Positions 18,178 to 30,100 of a stretch of DNA of 64,000 bases are shown here, one piece after another. Source of the DNA: Scytonematopsis contorta HA4267-MV1 (GTDB lineage Bacteria; Cyanobacteriota; Cyanobacteriia; Cyanobacteriales; Nostocaceae). The number at the start of each line of letters is the position of its first letter. Positions within the stretch are counted from its first letter, which is position 1. The stretch is from NCBI GenBank assembly GCA_019359035.1, contig JAHHIC010000048.1:1-64000 (forward strand), written 5' to 3'. Under the pieces are notes generated by a model. That model ran no database searches, was not told the DNA's origin, and worked only from the letters and a program-made list of their open reading frames with translations. Both the position numbers and the translations under genes were made by a program.

Positions 18178-21100
18178 ATGAGTAACAAAAAAATTGAGCC
18201 AATTTACTCACCACAGCGGTTACTTTTATCCCTTAACAAAGCAATTAAAAAACTAGAAGCAGTTGAACAGAGTAAAGCTGAGCCAATCGCTATTATTGGT
18301 ATGGGGTGTCGTTTTCCAGGCAAAGCGAATCATCCTCAAGCCTACTGGAATCTCCTAAATAATGGGATTGATGCTATTACTAAAATTCCCTTAAAACGCT
18401 GGGATTGCGATGCATACTATGACTCTAATCCAGAAGCACCAGGAAAAATTTACACTCGATATGGTGCTTTTCTAGAAGACATAGACCAATTTGAACCTCA
18501 GTTTTTTGGTGTTTCTCCTAGGGAAGCAACAGGTATTGACCCTCAGCAAAGACTATTATTAGAAACAACTTGGGAAGCTCTAGAACATAGTGGACAGGCT
18601 CCAGAAAAACTCAGGGGTAGCCAGACAGGAGTATTTCTTGGCTTCTTTATGGAAGAATACTCACGCTTATCAGTTTATTCTGGCGATTACTCAAACATTG
18701 ATGCCTACAATAGCTTAGGAAGTCTACAATCCTTAGCTGCAGGACGTTTAGCATATGTGTTTGATTTGCAAGGCCCAACTTTTCAAGTTGATACTGCTTG
18801 CTCCTCTTCCTTAGTAGCTATGCATCTTGCTTGTCAAAGCCTGCGTGCTAAAGAGTCCAACCTTGCGATTTCTGGTGGAGTTAACCTAATTCTTACTCCA
18901 GAAGTAACAATTGGTCTTTGTAAACTCAAAGCCCTATCTCCAGATGGTCATTGCAAAACTTTTGATGCCACTGCCAATGGTTATGTCCGGGGAGAAGGAT
19001 GTGGTATAGTTGTACTCAAGCGTTTGTCCGATGCTTTGGCTGACAAAGATAATATTCTTGCTTTAATTAGAGGTTCAGCGGTTAATCATGATGGATATAG
19101 TAATGGTATTACTGCTCCCAATGGTACTGCTCAAGAAGCAGTAATCCGTCAGGCAATCAAAAATGCCAAAGTCGAGCTAAAGAATATTCAATATGTAGAA
19201 ACTCACGGAACAGGAACACCTTTAGGAGACCCTATTGAAGTCTTGGCTCTAAGCAAAGTATTAAGCGCAGGACGAACTAAGGAAACCCCTTTGCACATTG
19301 GTTCGGTTAAAACTAACTTTGGTCATTTAGAAGGAGCGGCCGGAGTTGCATCTTTAATGAAAGTGGTTTTGGCTTTGCAACACCAAAAAATTCCGCCCCA
19401 TCTTCACTTCCAAACCCCCAGCCCTTATATTCCTTGGGAGAAAATTCCTGTTAAAGTACCGACCGAAGCTATTCCCTGGCCAGAAAAAGAAGGGAGTAGA
19501 TTAGCCGGAGTCAGTTCCTTTGGAATGAGTGGAACAAATGTTCATTTAATTCTTGAACAAGCACCGCAACCTCAAACAGCCACATCCACAACTGAGCGTC
19601 CTTGGCACATTCTCAACCTCTCATCTCAAACTCCATCCGCTTTGCAATCTTTAGCTAAGAGCTATGAAGCATTTTTAGATGCTCATCCAGAAATTTCCCT
19701 TCCCGATATTTGCTTCACAGCCAGCACTGGACGCTCCCACTTTAATCATCGTCTAGCTATTGTTACATCTAACAAACAAGAATTAGCCGATAAATTAGCA
19801 AAAATTAGTGCGTCAGAAGAAGCTAATGGCGTATTTTCTGGAAAAATTACCAGTAATAGTAAATCACCTAAAATTGCCTTTTTATTTACTGGACAAGGTT
19901 CCCAATATGTAAACATGGGAAAACAGCTTTATCAAACTCAACCCGTTTTTCGTCAAGCCTTAGAGCAGTGCGATAAAATTCTCAAATTTTATTTAAAAAA
20001 ATCTATTTTAGATGTTCTTTATCCTGAAAATAACCAAAATTTAAATAGTTCTGTTATCGACCAAACTGCTTATACTCAACCCGTCTTATTTGCCTTTGAA
20101 TATGCTCTTTTTCAGTTATGGCAAGCTTGGGGAATAAAACCGGATGTGGTTATGGGTCATAGCGTAGGAGAATATGTCGCAGCAACAATAGCAGGAGTAT
20201 TTAGTTTAGAAGATGGCTTGAAATTGATTGCTACTCGCGGCAAATTAATGCAGCAGTTGCCAGCAGGTGGGATGATGCTATCTTTAATGGCTCCTGTTGA
20301 AGAGGTAAAATCAGCAATAACAGGCAAGCCAAATGTTGTTATTGCTGCTTTCAATGGGCTTCAGAGCACAGTGATTTCTGGTGCAAAAGAGGTTGTTCAA
20401 GATATTGCCGCTCAGATGGAAGCTAGAGGGTTTAAGAGTAAAGAACTAGAGGTCTCTCATGCCTTCCACTCACCTTTAATGCAACCAATGGTAGCAGAGT
20501 TTAAACAAGTAGCTGAGCAGGTGAACTACTCTCAGCCTCGCATTAAGTTAATTTCCAATGTTACAGGGCAGATAGCGACAGAAGAAGTCGCAACCCCTGA
20601 ATACTGGTGTAGTCATATACTCTCCCCTGTTAACTTTGCTACAGGAATGGAAACTTTACATAAACAGGGGTGCGACATATTTTTAGAATGTGGCTCAAAG
20701 CCAGTTTTGCTGGGAATGGGACGGTGGTGTTTGCCAGATGATGCAGGAATATGGTTGCCTTCGCTGAGATTTGGGCAGGATGATTGGCAGCAAATGCTCA
20801 TCAGTTTGAGTCAACTATACGTCAGAGGAGTAAAAGTGGATTGGAAAGGCTTTGACCTAGATTATCCTCAACGACGCAAAGTGATTTTGCCCACTTACCC
20901 ATTTCAAAGAAAAAGCTATTGGTATAGTACAAGAGAACCCACAGCCATGAACAAAGATGGATTATTATCTAATTCCTCTGCAAAATCTGACTCTGCAAAA
21001 TCTGAGATTCAAGCCGAACAGCCTGACCAGCACAGCACGGTACAACGCAGAGAGCAGGTTATAACAAAATTGCGATCGCTCATCGGCAATGTCTTACAGC

Positions 21101-24100
21101 TTCCTCCAGAGGAAGTGGATATTCACAAATCTTTGCTGGAAATGGGGGCAGATTCCATTATTTTTTTAGAAGCGGCACAAAACTTAAAGAAAAATTTTGG
21201 GGTTAACTTAACTATTCGTCAGCTATTTGAAGAACTAAACACTTTAGATGCTCTTGGCAATTATATTGTCAGTCATATGCCTGATGGGCTTGAATTAGAA
21301 GAATCATTAGCAGATAAAGTAAATACTGCTAGTGTAAATAGCTCAATAAATAGCTCAATAAATAGCTCAACTTTTGAACTAGAGTCTCCCAGTAATGTTT
21401 CAACTTCCAAGATAAATCGTCAGTCAACAGAATTAAACTTTGCAGAAAACTTTACAGAAAACATTAACCAACATTCTAATAATGTAAATTCTCCTGATTC
21501 CAGCCAAGTTGACAGAACAGGTTTAGAGCTAATAATGAGCCAACAGCTTCAAACTATGGCTCAAATTAGTGAGAAAGCCATTGCTCAAATGTCTCAGTTA
21601 ATGACAGAGCAACTTTCAGTTTTAAAAAAGCAAGGTACGGCAACTGACCCTCTACCGATAACTCAACCTCTTGAGATTATTAAAAGCAAACCCATTGTTC
21701 AAGAACAAGCTTTTCAAATCAACCGGACTTCGGGGAAGACTCATCAACCCTTGAACGAGAGTAAAGCCTGTTTGCAAGTGAATCAAGTAATGCAGTTTAG
21801 CCTGTATTACTTTGGCAGCTACGAAGCTGAATTTTCCAAGGATAAGTACACCCTCTTATTTGAAGGTGCAAAATTTGCAGATAAAAATAACTTTACGGCT
21901 ATCTGGCTCCCAGAGCGGCACTTTCATGCTTTTGGGGGATTTTCGCCCAATCCATCCTTGCTTGCGGCAGCTTTAACCCGAGAAACCCAGTCAATTCAGC
22001 TACGAGCTGGGAGTGTTGTTCTCCCTATCCATCATCCAATTAGAGTTGCTGAGGACTGGGCTGTAATTGATAACTTTTCGCAAGGGAGAGTGGGGGTTGC
22101 TTTTGCCTCTGGTTGGCATCCCAATGACTTTGTTTTTGCTCCAGATGCTTATGAGCACAGACGCGAACTCATGTTTGAGAGCATTAAAACAGTCCAAAAA
22201 CTCTGGCAAGGGGAGCCGACTCAGTTTATTAACGGAGCAGGCACTTCCAATGAAATCAAAATTTTTCCGATGCCTGTACAAAAAACCCTGCCGACTTGGA
22301 TTACAATCGTTAACAATCCAGAAACTTATATTAAAGCAGGGGAAATTGGTGCTGGAGTTTTAACCAACCTCATGGGTCAAACGATTGAAGACCTTGTTGA
22401 TAATATTAAACTTTATCGCGAAGCTCTGGCTCAACACGGTCATGAGCCAACTTCTGGAAAAGTAACAGTTTTACTTCATACTTTTGTTGGTAATAACTTA
22501 CAACAAGTTCGAGAACTTGCTCGTCAACCTTTTTATAACTATCTCTCTTCATCCTTAGGATTATTCCAATCATTGGTCAAAAGTCAAGGCTTATCAGTAG
22601 CAAACTTTGAGGAGCTTTCCGAGGATGACAAAAACTACGTCTTGTCATCTGCCTATGACCGTTATGTTCAAACTAGTGCGCTGATTGGCACACCCGAGTC
22701 CTGTGCTCAAATTGTGGAAAAACTACTTGCTATTGGTGTAAATGAGATTGCTTGTCTGATTGATTTTGGAGTAGACCAAGAAAATGTTTTAGCAAATTTA
22801 CCTTACTTGAACAGGTTGAGAGAAAGTTTTCAAGAAAGTTTTCAAGAAAGTTTTCAAGAAAATTGTCAAAACTCTCAAACTTTTGAGAAGCGCTCTCCAG
22901 ATTTAGATTGGTTGTATACTCTTAAATGGGAAAATCAACCAAGTTCTGTTGCTGGCAATAAACTAAACTTAACCGAAGTAACTGGACGCTGGTTAATTTT
23001 TGCAGATGAGCAAGGTGTTGGGAATTCGCTAGCTGATGGAATCAGTGCTAAAGGTCAAAGCTGTTCGCTCGTCTATGCTTCAAACAACCACATCGCATCA
23101 GATACTCATAATACTCACATAATTAACCCAACAGACCCTAATGCTTTTAGTGAGCTTTTAGAAAACTATACATCAAGCAATCAATTACCAATTCTAGGAA
23201 TTATCCATCTCTGGAGTCTCAACACTCCTGTAATCGAGAACTTAACTGTTGATGTTCTTGAGGACGCTCAACAACTTATTTGTGGTAGTGCTCTTTCGCT
23301 GGTGCAAGCGACTATCAGCAAAATTGATTCCAAAGATACCGCTCCTAAATTTTGGTTCGTTACCCAGCAAGCTGTTACACCTGCTAACATCCTCCCCACT
23401 GGATTTATACAAGCTTCTTTATGGGGATTTGCCCGAACCGTGGCTATGGAATATCCTAAAAATTGGGGTGCTTTAATTGATTTAGATACCCACCGCTCTG
23501 TTTCCGAGCAAGCCGAAGAATTACTTAGGGAACTAACCACTTCTCAAGGTGAAGATGAGATTGCGCTACATCAGGGAGAGCGATATGTTGCTCGTTTAGT
23601 TCGCTATTCAATTGCCGATGAAATCACTCATACCTCAGAAGACCTTAGCAACGGCTTTACTGGTCGTTCAAACAATTTTTTACAACGAAATGACACCTCA
23701 ACTCCTAGCAAGCAATTGGTCGGAACGACTTTAATTACCGGAGGACTCGGAGTACTCGGTATTAAATTTGCTCAATGGCTAGTTACTCAAGGAGTTAAGC
23801 ATCTAATCCTTTGCGGACGTCGAGTCCCTTCGGCAGAAGTTCAGCAAACCATAGCCAAATTAGAAAAAGCGGGGATAAAAATTAAAGTCGTACAGGTCGA
23901 TGTTAATAATGCTACTGAGGTATCTGAGTTATTAACTCAAATTAAAAATCAAGAGCAAGAAAGCTGGCCACCCCTTCGCAATATTTTCCATCTAGCGGGG
24001 GTTATTGATGATAAAGGTTTGGCTCAGCAAACTTGGCAGCAATTTAAGACTGTCCTAGCTCCTAAAGTTTTAGGTACCTGGAATCTACATATGCTGACCC

Positions 24101-27100
24101 AAGACTTACCCCTTGATAACTTCGTAGTCTTCTCCTCAATCGCAGCTTTGTTGGGGTCTCCCGGTCAAAGCAACTATGGGGCTGCTAACGCTTTTATTGA
24201 TGCTTTAATACACTATCGTCGAGTTCAAGGACTCCCAGGATTGAGCCTAAATTGGGGAGGCTGGAGTGAAGCTAAGGTGACCAGTCATTTTGATACTCAT
24301 CTCCAACAGCTTTGGAAAGATTATCTCAATCAGCGCTGGCAAGAGATTGGTATTGAGCTAATTGACCCTCAACAAGGCTTCCAGGTGTTGCAAAAATTAC
24401 TAGGAAGCGAAATTGCTCAGGTTAGTATTATACCAATTGATTGGTCAAGGTTCAGTAAAACCCCTGGCATCAATCAACGGCCGCTCTTATCAAGTTTTAT
24501 TAAGCCACTAACCTCTCCAGATACCACACCGGATACCACACCAGATACCACACCTATTAGAGTTTCTTTAAGTCAAGGGCAAAAGCAACTGTGGATTTTA
24601 GCTCAAGTTTCACAAGCCGGTTCAATAGCTTACCATACTAGCGCTTACCTGGAATTGCGGGGTCATCTAGAGCTAGAATACCTGAAGCAGGCTGTTCAAC
24701 AAGTTGTTAATCGCCATGAAGCCCTGCGAACAGCGATAGACCCCCAAGGAGAATGGCAGCAAATTTTACCCAGTGTGAACCTTGAAGTATCGTTGATTGA
24801 CTACTCTTCTTCTTTGCTGGAGACAGAAAATGCTCAGCAGGCACAAATAAGCACCTGGCTAGGGCAAAGAAACTGCATACCTTTCGACCTGACAATCGCT
24901 CCTTTACTCCGTATTGAGGTGCTTAAGCTAGCACCCAAACGCCATATTTTGATAATCGTTGGACACCATATTGTCATAGATGGGTGGTCTGCAGAAAATA
25001 TTTTGCAGGAAATTAGCCTCTTCTATTCTGACCTCTGCAACGGCTTAGTAAACTCTTTTAAACCACCTTTACAATTTAGAGAGTTTTTAACCGGGCAAAA
25101 CCAGCAAAGCCAAACGAAAGGTATGATGGCGCACAAGTATTTTTGGTTAGCACAGTTGGCAACGAAACCACCAATACTGGAGTTACCAGCAGACCAAATT
25201 CGTCCTCCCGTCAAAACCTATAGAGCCAGTCGTCAGCAATTAGAACTCGACCCCGGCTTTTGCCAACAGTTGCGAGCGTTCAGCAAGGAGCAAAAATGTA
25301 CTTTATTCATGACTCTTTTAACTGGGTATCTAATCTTACTCCATCGCCTTACCAAACAAAATGAAATTGTTGTTGGAATTCCCACTAGCGGGCGGTCGCT
25401 CCTCGAAAGTCAAACAATGGTTGGTCATGCCTCCCATTTATTGCCGATTCAAAGTTTTCTAGGAAAAGAACCCATAACAGCCGAAGACTTTTTAGCTCGT
25501 ACTCGCACTAGGTTGCTAGATACCTACGAGCATCAGGACTACCCCTTTGCTGAACTGTTAAATCAACTTGAGTTAAAAACTGACCTCAGTAGTCCTGCTT
25601 TAGTGTCTGTAACCTTTAACCTAGAACCACCTATTCCTACTGCGCCAATGGGCAATTTAGATATCAAGCTGCTCCCAAGACCTCTAGATTTCAATCATTA
25701 CGATGTTGACTTCAACCTCATTGACCTAAAGACGCACTTGGTATTAGAAGCTGCTTATAACAAAGATTTATTTCAAGAGGAAACAATCCAACGATGGATA
25801 GGGCATTATTGCACTGTATTGAAAGCCCTTATTAACAATCCTCAACAATATATAACAACTTTACCTTTGTTAGCTGAACAGGAGCAACATCAACTGCTGG
25901 TAGAGTGGAATGACACAGTGGCGAATTATCCTAAGCACCAGTGCATCCATCATTTGTTTGAAGCGCAAGTGAAGTCCACACCCAATGCTATAGCGGTAAT
26001 TTTTGAAGACGAGCAACTAACTTATCAAGAGCTAAACGCTCGTGCCAATCAATTAGCGCACTATCTCCAAAACTTAAACATTAGACCTGAGACGTTGGTA
26101 GGTATTTTTGTCAAACGTTCCATTGAGATGATTGTAGGCTTGTTGGCAATTCTTAAAGCGGGGGGTGCTTATATACCTCTTGACCCCAATTATCCCCAGG
26201 AACGGTTGAGTTATATGATGGCTGATTCGGGTATATCAGTGTTGTTGACTCAAGAGTCGTTACTGGAATCTTTGCCAAAACACCAAGCACAAGTGGTTTG
26301 TTTGGATAGTGATTGGGGGGAAATAGAGCAACACAGTCATGAAAATCTTGATATTAGGATATCTTCAGATAATTTGGCTTATAGCATCTACACTTCTGGG
26401 TCAAGTGGACAACCCAAAGGAGTATTGGTAACACACCAGAATTTAGTAAATCATAGTAGTGCGATTGCATCTGAATATAATTTGAGTTCCTGGGACAAAG
26501 TGCTACAATTTGCTGCTTTGAGTTTTGATGTTGTAATGGAAGAAATCTTCCCTTCTTGGTTAAGTGGTGCAACAGTAGTGTTAAGTCCACAGGAACTATT
26601 TGCTTCCTTTACAGACTTGCTTGAATTTATCAATACACAAAAATTGACCGTATTAAATTTACCAGCAGCATTTTGGCATGAGTGGGTCTTGAATTTATCC
26701 CAATCTCAGGAATATTTACCAAACTCTTTGCGTTTGGTGGTTGTCGGTAGCGAACAAGTCCAATGGTCAAGAGTCGCTATGTGGCAAAAATACGTTGGTA
26801 ATCACATCAAACTATACAATGCATATGGGCTAACAGAAACGACGATTACAGCAACAGTTTACCAAGTAGATTTGAGCGACCAACAAGAAAAAACTGGTAG
26901 TGTACCTATTGGTCGTCCCATAGCCAACACTCAAGTTTACATTTTAGACAGCAATTTGCAACCAGTAGCTGTTGGTGTCACTGGGGAACTCTATGTCGGG
27001 GGTGATGGCTTAGCTAAAGGTTACCTCAATCGTTCAGAACTAACCAAAGAAAAATTTATCCCAAATCCTTTCACTGATTCTAAATCAAATAACAAATCAA

Positions 27101-30100
27101 AACGGCTTTACAAAACAGGCGACCTTGCCCGCTACAATAATAATGGTAACGTTGAATTTGTTGGTCGCACTGATAACCAAGTGAAAATTAGGGGATTTCG
27201 CATCGAACTTGAGGAAATCGAAGCAGTCCTCAACACTCACCCCCAAATCCAACAAGCTGTAGTTATTGCCACAGAAGATATTTCTGGTAATAAACGCTTA
27301 GCCGCCTATGTAGTTATGATAGATTTATCACTCACTCTTCACCAACTACGTGAATTCCTCAAACCCAAGCTACCACAATACATGATGCCTAGTGTCTTTG
27401 TTACTTTAGACACCCTACCTTTAACAACCAACGGTAAACTAGACCGCAAAGCACTACCAGCGCTTGATGGAGAAATTAGCTCAGAACAGGAATACGTAGC
27501 ACCACGTACAGAAATAGAAAAAATACTAACTAACATTTGGCAAGAAATACTGCTAAAAGAAAAAGTCAGCATCCACGACAATTTCTTTGAAATCGGTGGG
27601 GACTCTATCCTGAGCATTCAAGTAGTCTCCCGTGCCAAAAACTCAGGAATACAAATTACTCCCCAACAAATATTCCAAAATCAAACTATCATCGAACTAG
27701 CCAATGTTGCAAATACAACAGCTACTGTCATTGCTCAACAAGGTATAGTTACTGGAGTTGCACCTTTAACACCAATCCAACATTGGTTCTTCGCAAAAAA
27801 TAAACAAGAAGTACAGCATTTCAATCAATCAGTTTTATTGCAGGTTCCTAATTATCTGCAAACCGAATTAATTGAAAGAGCCTTGAAAAAATTACTAGAG
27901 CATCACGATGGTCTGCGTTTACGATTCACATCAGTTGTAACCGAACAAACACAAACAAACCATGTTTTAGATGATGTTGTACCATTTACCGTAGTAGATT
28001 TATCATCAACTCCCCAACTCGAACAAGCAGAAGCTTTATCAAAAATTGCCACAGAATACCAAGCCAGTTTAAACTTATCAGATGGACGATTGATGCAAGT
28101 GGTGATGTTTAACTTGGGTAAGGAGAGTGATGCGCGTTTACTAATTATTATCCATCACCTAGCAGTAGATGGTTTGAGTTGGCGAATTTTATTATCTGAC
28201 CTACAAACAATTTATCAGCAACTAATCACTCAACAACCGATACAACTGAGTGCGAAAACAACAGCATTTATTGATTGGGCAAAAAAATTAAACAGTTATG
28301 CACAATCAGAAATTATCAAACAAGAGTTAGACTATTGGCTGAATAAAGACTGGTCATTAACAACACCATTACCGTTCGATAATGCTTACACTCAGCAGGA
28401 AAATACAGTTGGTAGTGCTGCTTCGGTGTCAGTCAAATTAAGTGTAGAAGAAACCCAGGCTCTGCTGGGGTCAGTTAACGAAACTTACAACACACAAATT
28501 AACGATATACTACTAAGTGCATTAGCAATTTCATTAGCATCCTGGACGGGTAATTCAAATCTACTAATTGATTTAGAAGGACATGGCAGAGAAGAACTAT
28601 TTTCGGATGTAGATTTATCGCGAACGGTAGGTTGGTTTACTAGCTTGTTCCCAGTATTATTACAACTACCAAAATTAGACCAACTAGCATCAATCATTAA
28701 GTCAATTAAAGAACAATTACGAGGAATTCCCAATCGGGGTATTGGCTACGGGATATTGCGTTACTTGTGTGAAGATGTATGTGAAGATACAAGTGTTAAA
28801 CAACAACTACAGACGATTCCTACTCCAGAAATTTGTTTTAACTACCTAGGACAATTTGACCAACTACAATTACCAACTGGTTGGAAAATTGCGTCTGAAT
28901 CCACCGGAGCTAACCATAGTTTCCAGCAAAATCGCAGCCATTTATTAGATATTAATGCTTTAGTGGTAGAAGGTGAATTACAAATGAATTGGACTTACAG
29001 TAGTAATGTTCACACTCATAGCACAGTAGAAAATTTGGCAAATAGTTATATGAGGGAAATTAGGTCAATAATAGAACACTGTCGCTCGGAAAATGCTTTT
29101 GAATATACACCTAGTGATTTTCCTTTAGCACTGTTAAATCAAAAAGAACTTGATAATTTATTAGCTGAATTCAAAACTGAAAAAATAGAATCAATTTACC
29201 CACTTTCTCCTATGCAACAGGGGATGCTGTTCCATAGCCTTTACGCTCCTGAAAGTGGAGTATATTTCGACCAAATTACCTTTAATGTTAAAGGTAATAT
29301 CAATTTCCTTGCTTTTAAATCGGCTTGGGAAAAAGTTTTACATAGACATCCAGTTCTACGTACATTTTTTGTTTGGGAAAATCGCCAAACACCATTACAA
29401 ATAGTACTGAAACAAGTTAATTTACCTTGGAGTAATCTTGATTGGCAAGGACTATCTTTAACAGAACAACAACAGCAATTAAATCAATTATTGCAAACAC
29501 AAAAAGAGCAAGGTTTTCAATTCAACCAATCACCATTGATGGAGTGTACGTTAATTAAACTAAGTGAAGATACTTGTACTTTCATCTGGAATCACCACCA
29601 TATCCTTATTGATGGATGGTGTTTGTCAATTATCTTTAAAGAAGTATTAAGTTTCTACCAAGCCTCACTTGAAGGTAAAACTCTTTGTTTGCCAACACCA
29701 CGTCCCTATCAGGATTATATTGCTTGGTTACATTCTCAAGACAAGAAAGCTGCAATCGAGTTTTGGCAACAAACTTTGCAAGGTTTTAAGACTCCCACTT
29801 CTCTAGTTGTAGATAAGCCAAAGTCTCAAAAACAAGAAAAACTATCGGATTATAAAACGGATTATAATAAACTTGGATTACGTTTCTCTGCTCAGTTGAG
29901 TAATCAATTACAATCTGTAGCGCAACAATATCATCTAACTTTATCGACTATAGTGCAAGGTGTATGGGGTTTACTATTAAGTCATTATAGTGGTGAACAA
30001 GATGTAGTATTTGGTGTGACTGTTTCTGGTCGGACTAGTAGTTTACCTGGGGTGGAAAATATGGTAGGATTGTTGATAAATACCTTACCCTTACGTCTGC

